Positions 1 to 5,074 of a stretch of 8,711 bases of DNA are shown here, piece after piece. The translations under genes were made by a program, and so were the position numbers. The notes under the pieces are model-generated. The model was not told the DNA's origin, ran no database searches, and saw nothing but the letters and a program-made list of their open reading frames with translations. Location: NCBI GenBank assembly GCA_947374705.1, contig CANCDA010000101.1:1-8711 (forward strand). The letters are read 5' to 3'. The DNA is from Comamonadaceae bacterium (lineage in GTDB: Bacteria; Pseudomonadota; Gammaproteobacteria; Burkholderiales; Burkholderiaceae_C). Position 1 is the first letter of the stretch; each line of letters starts with the position of its first letter.

Positions 1-121
1 GGCGTTCGGCAAGGGGGGGGTGGGGGGTGGTCACGTTAGGGGGTCCAAGGATAGGGGCGTCAGTGTAAAAAAGACCCAGTGGCTCGACATGAATGGCAAG
101 CAACTCCCTACCCGGTTCATG
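1..121. other. G-rich non-coding edge downstream of fic
   Basis: No convincing gene is present. The stretch holds several G runs on the plus strand (13-20, 22-27, 39-43 and 54-57) separated by short spacers, then an A-run near 67-72. Such a cluster could form a G-quadruplex, be the relic of a mobile-element end, or be an assembly edge. The window boundary prevents a decision. Confidence 0.3.
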
Positions 122-1597
122 CTAAGTCTGCAAAGACCTTTTCCACTCCGCTAGGGCAATGGCGGTCGAACTATCAAGCCACTCTGCGAAACGTTTTTCT
201 ATGCTTATAAGTGGCTCGATGTAGTTGAATTGGAATAGATCTGTTGCAGCAGAGTGCAAATTTACCGGTTCACTTCCACCGTCTTCGCGCGGTGCTTTCA
301 CGTAGGTGAAGGCGGAAGCGACAAGGATGCCGGTATCGCCCGGGCCATAGCCGTGAAAACTGATAACGTAGTCGAACTCTTGCTCAGTAGTGAGAGTGAC
401 GCGAACCCAAGAACGGTGCTGCTCAAAGTTTGCGTAGTAATCGAACTGCTTTGCCACCTCAACGATTTGCTTTTGAAAATAGTGACGATTGGTGGACGAA
501 TTGTTCGCAGCATTTGATCGAGCTTGATACGTCGCCTTATTTGGTGGCGTTACGACCCGAAGCTGACCATCGAGGCTTGAGGCAAGCGATCTAAATTTGG
601 ACTCAACTGTATTGAACAGCGTGTCGGCATGTTGATAAACAGCGGAGACCTTCTGTTTTTCCTTGCCAAATTTTGTTTTCAAAAGTTCCAATGCGGAGCT
701 AATAATTTGATCCGCATACTTGCTTTGTTGTACTTGTTGCTCAAGCCCTAGCGCCTTAAGGATTGCTTCTTTTTGGCGGCGTGCGAAGAACTTGACCAAT
801 GGCGAAAGGTCGCCGTCATCGGCCGACTCAAGCGCGCCGATGTACTCCTGGCGGTCTGATTCCCTGACTACAAGTGGAAACAAGCCTTCGCGTAGAAAGA
901 CCAGCGATGCCAAGGCGCGTGCTACACGTCCGTTCCCATCTTGAAATGGATGAATCTGTGTAAAACGATGGTGCAGCCAAGCCGATTTGACTTCTGGTGC
1001 ATAGGTGTTGTCCGCCTCCCGATAGACGCGGATCAAGTTCTCCATTTCTTCCTTCGCTAGCTCAGGAGGGCAGTAGAGGTGCACAGCTCCATCAGGTCTT
1101 CGTGGATTATTCGGGAGAGTCTTGTACTCGCCCTTCAGTAACGTCACTTGAATTAAGTTACCCGATCCAGTGACCGCTTCTGTGTAGTCTTGATGAGCAG
1201 TGAATTGAGCTTGGAGTCCGCGTATGAAGTACTCGGACATGGGCTCATCGCCTTTGATATAGCTAAATAGACCTTCAACGATTCCTAGATGGTCGTTAAT
1301 GAGCGTCTGAATGTGATCTGCATCACGTTGCGACACACCGCCACGATGGGAAATGATTGATGACTCAATGCCTTGTTCAATCAGAACCTCAGTGACGCCG
1401 CGATCCCAGGTGTAAAGCCGTTCGATGATTCCGGTTTCGATTGCCCATTCGCGCTGTAGCTTCTTGATAAACTCCTTATACGCACCATTGTTTTCAAGTG
1501 CAGATTTCTTTTCTTGCCAAACTGAGGTTAGCGCACGGAGCTCCGGGAACTCGAAGGCGTTGGAATCGGGAAACGGTTGGATGCGTTGGTAGTTCAT
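122..1597 (-). CDS. Fic family protein (AMP-transferase), self-inhibited type
   Basis: This is a 491-aa Fic-domain protein, expected to transfer AMP (or another nucleotide moiety) from NTP to a hydroxyl on a target protein in the cytoplasm. The complete Fic motif HPFQDGNGRVAR lies at residues 216-227, with catalytic His216, the phosphate-binding Gly/Asn loop and Arg227. N-terminal to it, TGIIER (55-60) matches the inhibitory helix pattern [ST]xxxE[GN], with Glu59 in the inhibitory position but Arg60 where Gly or Asn is usual. This places it among proteins carrying their own inhibitory helix rather than a separate antitoxin. The 200-residue C-terminal part has no motif I recognise and may bind targets. 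The start is set by ATG 1597, which overlaps the stop of a small upstream ORF (ATGA), suggesting translational coupling; no strong SD of its own is visible. Base composition looks more AT-rich than the neighbours, consistent with transfer. Confidence 0.9.
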   Translation of the reverse strand: MNYQRIQPFPDSNAFEFPELRALTSVWQEKKSALENNGAYKEFIKKLQREWAIETGIIERLYTWDRGVTEVLIEQGIESSIISHRGGVSQRDADHIQTLINDHLGIVEGLFSYIKGDEPMSEYFIRGLQAQFTAHQDYTEAVTGSGNLIQVTLLKGEYKTLPNNPRRPDGAVHLYCPPELAKEEMENLIRVYREADNTYAPEVKSAWLHHRFTQIHPFQDGNGRVARALASLVFLREGLFPLVVRESDRQEYIGALESADDGDLSPLVKFFARRQKEAILKALGLEQQVQQSKYADQIISSALELLKTKFGKEKQKVSAVYQHADTLFNTVESKFRSLASSLDGQLRVVTPPNKATYQARSNAANNSSTNRHYFQKQIVEVAKQFDYYANFEQHRSWVRVTLTTEQEFDYVISFHGYGPGDTGILVASAFTYVKAPREDGGSEPVNLHSAATDLFQFNYIEPLISIEKRFAEWLDSSTAIALAEWKRSLQT

Positions 1598-1695
1598 GGT
1601 TGAAACTGTATGGCAGGAAGTATTTTCGAGATATGACGCAATCCTTCCCGCAACACTTGCAGGGAAATTTGGACACTTCTGGCTAAACTAAACAT
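1594..1695 (-). CDS. 33-aa leader ORF overlapping the fic start
   Basis: This small ORF starts at ATG 1695 with a strong Shine-Dalgarno GGAGG (1705-1701) five bases upstream. It runs 33 codons, and its stop overlaps the fic start as ATGA. The peptide (MFSLARSVQISLQVLREGLR...) could form an amphipathic helix. It lacks the [ST]xxxE[GN] inhibitory motif of FicA/VbhA antitoxins, so it is more likely a translational coupler that delivers ribosomes to fic than a classical antitoxin. I do not recognise a family. Support comes only from the RBS, the overlap and the open frame. Confidence 0.4.
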   Translation of the reverse strand: MFSLARSVQISLQVLREGLRHISKILPAIQFQP

Positions 1696-1810
1696 AAATT
1701 CCTCCGGAGATTGGCTTTTGATTTTGATTTCAGTGGCTTTGTTGAATTCCCATGCACATATAGAAATTCCGACAACAACGCAGATCATTTTGGTCAATTC
1801 TAGGCCTCAA
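1598..1810. other. Intergenic region between hicB copy 1 and fic
   Basis: Apart from the leader ORF and its RBS (up to 1705), the AT-rich segment 1706-1810 shows no gene. No clear promoter with -35/-10 spacing was found on the minus strand, so the fic promoter is unassigned; read-through from the hicB operon is possible. Confidence 0.4.
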
Positions 1811-1967
1811 TCAAGCCACCCTCACCTCAAGATGCCGCCCCAGCACCGCAGCAGCGGCTTCGATTTGATCCAGTCTGGAGGCGTGGCGCAGGTCAAACAG
1901 GCGATCCACTTGGGGCGTGTGCCAGCCTAGGCGGCGGGCGAGTTCGGCTTTCTTGATGCCTTGCTCG
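1811..1967 (-). repeat. hicB 3'-end direct repeat, copy A
   Basis: This 157-bp segment is shared with 3260-3416 and 4567-4723, in the same orientation and with about 94% identity to copy C by eye. The boundary is sharp at the hicB stop codon in all three copies; the flanks beyond it are unrelated. In this copy the homology continues into full-length hicB. Confidence 0.7.
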
Positions 1968-2227
1968 GTCGTGGCCTGATAGACGCCCAGCTTGGCGCAT
2001 TCAAGCGCCGACGGGCGCACGGTTTTTTGTCCGGGTGCACACCTGCTCACACCGGGTAAAGGTTGACGGGCATTCACGTAAAACGACAATCCTGTTTCCA
2101 ACGCATCAACTGCCAGGGTCAAGGTCTTGGCCTCATTCGCGCCAAAGGAGATGGCTTCGGGTACATCAGAAAACGTCACCAGCACGGTGCCATCGTCAGG
2201 GGTCAGGGTGACGGGGTAATCAAACAT
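1811..2227 (-). CDS. hicB: HicB-family antitoxin, copy 1 (orphan, no hicA)
   Basis: This is a 138-aa HicB-like antitoxin with an N-terminal HicB fold (about residues 1-55, MFDYPVTLTPDDGTV...), a linker, and a C-terminal helix-turn-helix (about 74-138, centred on KKAELARRLGWHTPQVDRL) expected to bind the operator. It differs from copy 2 at 10 of 138 positions by eye. No hicA precedes it; its ATG lies inside the last codons of the HigA-like gene (8-base overlap), so it is translationally coupled as the third gene of a higB-higA-hicB operon. It may still bind the HicA made by copy 2 and act as a spare antitoxin or cross-regulator; this is inference from sequence similarity. Confidence 0.85.
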   Translation of the reverse strand: MFDYPVTLTPDDGTVLVTFSDVPEAISFGANEAKTLTLAVDALETGLSFYVNARQPLPGVSRCAPGQKTVRPSALECAKLGVYQATTEQGIKKAELARRLGWHTPQVDRLFDLRHASRLDQIEAAAAVLGRHLEVRVA

Positions 2228-2528
2228 GAGCCTGCACCTGCGTGGTGAGCTTCAACCCTAAGGCCCGGCAGACACGGGCAATGGTGTCAAAACGGGGGTG
2301 GGAATTGGGGCGCAGTGCCTTGTAAAGGGCTTCGCGCGTCAGGCCCGCCGCACGGGCCACATCCGTCATGCCACGTGCTCGGGCCACCACGCCCAGGGCG
2401 TGCATCAACTCTGACGAGTCTTCGTCCTCCAGAACGATGCTCAGGTACGTGGCAATGTCTTCGTCGGTTTTAAGGTGCTCGGCCAGATCGAAGTCGGGCA
2501 GTTCTTCAACCTTGATTTTTTTAACCAT
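2220..2528 (-). CDS. HigA-like antitoxin (HI1420 type, XRE HTH)
   Basis: This 102-aa protein belongs to the addiction-module antidote family typified by HI1420. It has an N-terminal toxin-contacting segment (about residues 5-35, FDLAEHLKTDEDIATYLS) and an XRE-type helix-turn-helix at about 56-76 (DVARAAGLTREALYKALRP) for autoregulation. ATG 2528 has SD AAGGAG seven bases upstream. The original toxin frame stopped three bases before it, the toxin-first order typical of this family. Its own frame is intact although its toxin partner is frameshifted. Its 3' end overlaps hicB copy 1, an unusual fusion of two TA types in one operon. Confidence 0.88.
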   Translation of the reverse strand: MVKKIKVEELPDFDLAEHLKTDEDIATYLSIVLEDEDSSELMHALGVVARARGMTDVARAAGLTREALYKALRPNSHPRFDTIARVCRALGLKLTTQVQAHV

Positions 2529-2531
2529 GGT

Positions 2532-2824
2532 TTACTCCTTGAAAATGAGGGTGGTAGCGAGTGTTTTGGCCGCCGCAATATCGCTGGTTTGACTCGACCG
2601 CCCAGCATGACAATCAAGATCGCGCCGTGCAGCACGTAATACATGCGCCAGCCGGGGCCAAAGAACTCGCGCATTTCAAACACGCCATCACCGACCGGCT
2701 TGACATCGCCCAAAATGCCGCGCTGCACCTTGTCCAAGCGCACCCCCAGGCGGATGCTTGTCGTACGGTCGCGCAGCCCATCAAACCATTCGTCAAATTC
2801 GGGGAGCCGTTTGATGGTGAACAT
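2532..2824 (-). pseudogene. HigB/RelE-like toxin (HI1419 type), frameshifted
   Basis: Residues 1-76 match the addiction-module killer family (RelE/ParE superfamily ribosome-dependent mRNA endonucleases): FTIKRLPEFDEWFDGLRDR, then GDVKPVGDGVFEMREFFGPGWRMYYV, then ILIVMLGG. At about 2597-2602 the frame shifts. The neighbouring frame continues with the expected tail SSQTSDIAAAKTLATTLIFKE and stops at 2532, three bases before the antitoxin ATG. Loss of seven bases that once encoded a GDK-like segment would explain the break and give the usual length near 99 aa; a single-base loss would also fit. The present frame runs on to 2441, replacing the C-terminal helix with unrelated residues, so toxicity is probably lost. 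A strong promoter lies directly upstream. Confidence 0.8.
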
Positions 2825-2830
2825 GGCTGG

Positions 2831-2859
2831 ATTGTAATCACTTGTTCACGAAATGACAA
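2831..2859 (-). promoter_or_regulatory. Promoter of the higB-higA-hicB operon
   Basis: On the minus strand TTGTCA (2859-2854) and TACAAT (2836-2831) are separated by exactly 17 bases, each matching five of six consensus bases. Transcription would start near 2824, which is the A of the toxin ATG, so the mRNA may be leaderless. No SD precedes the ATG. Confidence 0.65.
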
Positions 2860-2942
2860 ACGTTTTATGACACACATTTCAGTGGGGGTTATGCAGAGTT
2901 TCCTTAACGGCGCCCAATCGTCTGTTCCCAGCAACTCCCATC

Positions 2943-2958
2943 CGTCACGTCAGTGACG
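2943..2958. repeat. Perfect 6-bp-arm inverted repeat at the end of the 101-aa ORF
   Basis: CGTCAC and GTGACG flank a 4-base loop and overlap the stop codon of the 101-aa gene. No U-tract follows on either strand, so an intrinsic terminator is not supported; it may be a small mRNA-end hairpin. Confidence 0.35.
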
Positions 2959-3250
2959 CTGGCTTTGCAACAGCATCTTCACTCTCGACGGTCTTTCGTA
3001 AAAAGGTCGGCGCTACCCCCCACTGCTGGCCGATATGGGTAATCACGGTGACCGACTTTCGGTTGTACTTGGTGATGATGCCGTGCAACACGGGTTGTCC
3101 ATCGGGTTGGAATGACACCTTTTCACCAATGCTGAAATCGAGCATGTGAGCGTGTGCCCGCATCTGACTCAGGAACTTCAAGCGGGCCACGACCCGGTTG
3201 TTGAGGTCGATGAGTTCAGCTTCATTTAATTTGTCGATATCAATTTTCAT
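2945..3250 (-). CDS. Conserved-looking 101-aa unknown protein, third gene of the hicAB operon
   Basis: The N-terminal 30 residues (MKIDIDKLNEAELIDLNNRV...) look helical. Residues about 39-86 (FSIGEKVSFQPDGQPVLHG, then KYNRKSVTVIT and QQWGVAPTFLRK) have the alternating pattern of a small SH3-like or KOW-like beta barrel, which often binds nucleic acid or ribosomes. There is no signal peptide or membrane segment, and I do not recognise an assigned function. It starts 9 bases after the stop of hicB copy 2 and lacks a good SD, so it is probably co-transcribed and coupled with hicA-hicB. Its job could be unrelated to the TA pair (a passenger) or accessory to it; the sequence does not say. Confidence 0.75.
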   Translation of the reverse strand: MKIDIDKLNEAELIDLNNRVVARLKFLSQMRAHAHMLDFSIGEKVSFQPDGQPVLHGIITKYNRKSVTVITHIGQQWGVAPTFLRKTVESEDAVAKPASLT

Positions 3251-3259
3251 GGCAAAAAT

Positions 3260-3416
3260 TCAAGCCACCCTCACCTCAAGATGCCGCCCCAGTACCACAG
3301 CAGCGGCTTCGATTTGATCGAGTCTGGAGGCGTGGCGCAGGTCAAACAAGCGATCTACCTGGGGCGTGTGCCAGCCCAAGCGGCGGGCGAGTTCGGCTTT
3401 CTTGATGCCCTGCTCG
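3260..3416 (-). repeat. hicB 3'-end direct repeat, copy B
   Basis: This is the second copy of the 157-bp repeat, 1449 bp from copy A and 1307 bp from copy C. It is part of the intact hicB of the complete hicAB module. Recombination between same-orientation copies would delete the TA genes in between. Confidence 0.7.
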
Positions 3417-3676
3417 GTCATGGCTTGATAGACGCCCAGCTTGGCGCATTCAAGCGCCGAAGGGCGCACAGTTTTTTGGCCGGGAGCGCACCGACTCACA
3501 GGGGGCAAAGGCTGACGGGCATCCACGTAAAACGACAAACCCGTTTCCAGCGCATCAACGGCCAGCGCCAAGGCTTCGGCCTCGTTCGCGCCAAAGGTGA
3601 TGGCCTCGGGCACGTCAACAAACGTCACCAGCAGGGTGCCGTCGTCGGGGGTGAGGGTGACGGGGTAATCAAACAT
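3260..3676 (-). CDS. hicB: HicB-family antitoxin, copy 2
   Basis: This 138-aa antitoxin has the same architecture as copy 1: a HicB fold at about 1-55 and a C-terminal helix-turn-helix at about 74-138. It is the partner of the HicA encoded directly upstream: hicA stops at 3686, and the SD AAGGAG overlapping that stop serves ATG 3676. It should neutralise HicA by direct binding and repress the operon. Differences from copy 1 lie mostly in the N-terminal toxin-binding half (for example residues 15, 20, 27, 34, 35, 37, 52 and 59), while only residues 86 and 127 differ in the C-terminal half, so DNA recognition is probably the same for both copies. Confidence 0.9.
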   Translation of the reverse strand: MFDYPVTLTPDDGTLLVTFVDVPEAITFGANEAEALALAVDALETGLSFYVDARQPLPPVSRCAPGQKTVRPSALECAKLGVYQAMTEQGIKKAELARRLGWHTPQVDRLFDLRHASRLDQIEAAAVVLGRHLEVRVA

Positions 3677-3685
3677 GTGTGCTCC

Positions 3686-3865
3686 TTATTTCAAACCAAG
3701 CTGGCGCTTGATAGCGGCTTCCAGCCCCTTGCCAAGTTCTGTCGTGCCGTGCATGGGCAGGGAGGACTGCTTGCCATTCAGGAAAACCTTCAAGTGTGAA
3801 CCCTTGCCAGGCTGGAAAATTGCCCCTTGCTGCTCCAGCCATTTCTTCAATTGCTTTGAGTTCAC
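3686..3865 (-). CDS. hicA: HicA mRNA-interferase toxin (59 aa, GTG start)
   Basis: Reading from GTG 3865 gives a 59-aa protein: NSKQLKKWLEQQGAIFQPG, then KGSHLKVFLNGKQSSLPMHG, ending GLEAAIKRQLGLK. This is the HicA double-stranded-RNA-binding-like fold, with catalytic His24 in the GSH motif, and its length is normal for the family. HicA cleaves mRNA independently of the ribosome and is held inactive by HicB. The gene is easily missed because it starts with GTG and is short. No SD precedes the GTG, and the promoter places the transcription start at about 3866, one base before it. The order hicA-hicB with a 9-base gap is canonical. All expected parts are present, so this is an intact module. 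Confidence 0.88.
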   Translation of the reverse strand: MNSKQLKKWLEQQGAIFQPGKGSHLKVFLNGKQSSLPMHGTTELGKGLEAAIKRQLGLK

Positions 3866-3866
3866 A

Positions 3867-3881
3867 GTTTAAATACTAAAC
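3867..3881. promoter_or_regulatory. Candidate HicB operator overlapping the -10 box
   Basis: GTTTA (3867-3871) and TAAAC (3877-3881) form an inverted repeat around a 5-base centre that covers the -10 box. ACAGTT also occurs twice in direct orientation (3864-3869 and 3880-3885). This is a reasonable site for autorepression by the HicB helix-turn-helix, by inference only. Confidence 0.4.
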
Positions 3882-3901
3882 AGTTGTGTTGCTTTTGTCA
3901 A
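3873..3901 (-). promoter_or_regulatory. Promoter of hicA-hicB
   Basis: On the minus strand a perfect TTGACA (3901-3896) is separated by 17 bases from TAGTAT (3878-3873). The -10 end lies 7 bases before the hicA GTG, giving a nearly leaderless transcript. It sits about 60 bases beyond the truncated hepT end, so the hicAB operon has its own promoter. Confidence 0.68.
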
Positions 3902-3959
3902 TTTAATCGCCCCCCATAAACTATAAGAAAACAGATGACGCCGTCCGGACGGATTGGGT

Positions 3960-4202
3960 TCATGAGGTAATCAGCGACCAAGGCACTTCCGGGTGCAATG
4001 CGGCAAATGCAGCGTGATGCACTTCGACGTTGTGAGCGGCTTCACCCAAGATTTCAAAGTTTCGAACTACGGCATCTTGCGTCTTTTCATCATCAAGGAA
4101 GGTCAACTCCGTCATGTCTTCGACATAGCGGTGGATGCGGTCAATGGCCTCCACAATATGTCCAAGGTAATCCATGACCCGCAGGATGTCGCCTCTGGTC
4201 AT
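3960..4202 (-). CDS. hepT: HepT-like HEPN toxin (DUF86), C-terminally truncated
   Basis: This 80-aa frame matches the N-terminal two thirds of HEPN/DUF86 toxins (usually about 110-120 aa): DILRVMDYLGHIVEAIDRI, the conserved VVRNFEILGEAAHNV (46-59) and HPEVPW (70-75). It stops at residue 80, just before the position of the RNase motif Rx4-6H (typically RNxLxHxY). No continuation of the motif is visible in any frame between 3959 and 3902. The missing part also carries the Tyr that MntA-type antitoxins nucleotidylate. The start overlaps the mntA stop (ATGA). It is therefore very likely a non-toxic remnant, although the frame is open and translationally coupled. Confidence 0.75.
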   Translation of the reverse strand: MTRGDILRVMDYLGHIVEAIDRIHRYVEDMTELTFLDDEKTQDAVVRNFEILGEAAHNVEVHHAAFAALHPEVPWSLITS

Positions 4203-4489
4203 ACGGCCAGCGCCTCAGCAAGCACTTGGCCGCGAAACTTGGCAGGTAAACCGTTGGGTGTCAGCACGTCGACGGACACCGGCAACAACTGGGAAAGCTC
4301 CAACTGGATCTTGGCAATGTCCATCATCGTGGTCTCTTGGGTAGGTTCCACCAACAAGTCGAGGTCGCTGTCATCGGTGTCATCCCCATGCACGACCGAA
4401 CCGAACACCCGCACATTGGTGACCCGATGCCGCAGGGCAATGGTTCGGATGGCTTCTCGGTGGGTACTCAAAGCGAGTGAGGGGCGCAT
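4199..4489 (-). CDS. mntA: MntA-like minimal nucleotidyltransferase antitoxin
   Basis: This 96-aa protein is an MNT-fold nucleotidyltransferase with the complete GSx10DxD signature: Gly30-Ser31 and Asp42/Asp44 in GSVVHGDDTDDSDLDLLVE. Asp74 in SVDVLT is a plausible third metal ligand. Members of this family neutralise HEPN toxins by transferring AMP units to a Tyr in the toxin's active-site motif. ATG 4489 has SD AAGGAG about nine bases upstream, and the stop overlaps the hepT start. The catalytic residues are intact even though the paired toxin has lost the target region. Its promoter is uncertain; TACAAT at 4557-4552 on the minus strand is a possible -10 but lacks a good -35. Confidence 0.85.
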   Translation of the reverse strand: MRPSLALSTHREAIRTIALRHRVTNVRVFGSVVHGDDTDDSDLDLLVEPTQETTMMDIAKIQLELSQLLPVSVDVLTPNGLPAKFRGQVLAEALAV

Positions 4490-4566
4490 TTAGAGTTCTC
4501 CTTGAAAGGCCGGATGTTGGAGGGATGCATGCCCCCAGATCGTCTCGGTCGATTGTAGGCTTGCAC

Positions 4567-4723
4567 TCAAGCCACCCTCACCTCAAGATGCCGCCCCAAC
4601 ACCGCAGCAGCGGCTTCGATTTGATCCAGTCGGGAGGCGTGGCGCAGGTCGAACAAACGATCCACTTGGGGCGTGTGCCAGCCCAGGCGGCGGGCGAGTT
4701 CGGCTTTTTTGATACCCTGCTCG
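4567..4723 (-). pseudogene. Truncated hicB, copy 3 (HTH domain only)
   Basis: The segment encodes 51 residues plus stop, identical in protein to residues 88-138 of hicB copy 1, that is most of the DNA-binding domain. About ten base differences from copy 1 are present and nearly all are silent. Similarity ends abruptly at 4723, and the promoter of the plus-strand DUF1778/GNAT pair follows at 4742. No hicA or HicB N-terminal domain is present. The frame stays open further upstream (an ATG near 4773 would add 17 unrelated codons), so a small HTH protein is conceivable, but it is best treated as a relic. Confidence 0.75.
4567..4723 (-). repeat. hicB 3'-end direct repeat, copy C
   Basis: The third copy defines the repeat unit, because only these 157 bp remain. 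It marks the right border of the minus-strand TA array. Confidence 0.7.
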
Positions 4724-4741
4724 TAGTAGAAACCGATTGTA

Positions 4742-4770
4742 TTGACAACAGATACACGCCCAATTATCAT
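4742..4770 (+). promoter_or_regulatory. Promoter and candidate operator of the DUF1778/GNAT pair
   Basis: A perfect TTGACA (4742-4747), a 17-base spacer and TATCAT (4765-4770) give a strong sigma70-type promoter, with transcription starting near 4777. TGTAT (4738-4742) and ATACA (4752-4756) form an inverted repeat over the -35 box, a plausible site for the ribbon-helix-helix antitoxin. Confidence 0.65.
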
Positions 4771-4807
4771 CACTGCATCCCTTACTTCGATTTCCAAGGA
4801 CACATTC

Positions 4808-5074
4808 ATGCGTGATGCTGCCATTAATCTGCGCGCCAGGCCGGTGCAGCGTGATCTGATCGACCAGGCTGCACAGTTGCTGGGCAAAAACCGGTCTGAC
4901 TTCATGCTGGAAGCCGCGTGTGACAAAGCCCGCAGCGTTTTGCTTGATCAGGTGTTTTTCAGCTTGGATGATGCAAAGTTTCAAAGCTTTGTCCAGCTAC
5001 TTGATGCGCCCGTGACCCCCAATGTGGGGCTGGAGCGGCTGATGGCCGTCAAGCCGGTTTGGCAAGCTGCGTGA
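4808..5074 (+). CDS. tacA: TacA-like antitoxin (DUF1778, ribbon-helix-helix)
   Basis: This 88-aa protein has an N-terminal RHH DNA-binding segment (AAINLRARPVQRDLIDQAAQ, residues 4-23) followed by LGKNRSDFMLEAACDKA and the DUF1778 pattern LLDQVFFSLDDAKFQSFVQLLDAP. The C-terminal tail (about 66-88, ending VGLERLMAVKPVW) is the usual toxin-binding part. ATG 4808 is chosen over an upstream in-frame start because SD AAGGA (4796-4800) lies seven bases before it and the RHH begins there. The stop overlaps the toxin GTG. It should neutralise the GNAT toxin and repress the shared promoter. Length and motifs are normal. Confidence 0.88.
   Translation: MRDAAINLRARPVQRDLIDQAAQLLGKNRSDFMLEAACDKARSVLLDQVFFSLDDAKFQSFVQLLDAPVTPNVGLERLMAVKPVWQAA

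Noticed and set aside
2614..2934. 106-aa minus-strand frame over the higB start and promoter
   Set aside because: It lies out of frame with the recognisable toxin and covers the strong promoter; no family match.
2943..2958. Inverted repeat as an intrinsic terminator
   Set aside because: No U-tract on either strand and only a six-base stem.
3281..3799. Plus-strand 172-aa open frame across hicAB copy 2
   Set aside because: It is antisense to hicB and hicA, which have clear family matches, an RBS and a promoter. Similar shadow frames appear over the other hicB copies because of codon composition.
1811..4723. Integron cassette array (TA genes with attC sites)
   Set aside because: The shared segments are hicB coding sequence; no attC-like R-box pairs or integrase were seen.
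4567..4926. 119-aa minus-strand frame joining antisense tacA to the hicB remnant
   Set aside because: The upstream half is antisense to a well-supported antitoxin; only the last 51 codons are hicB-derived.
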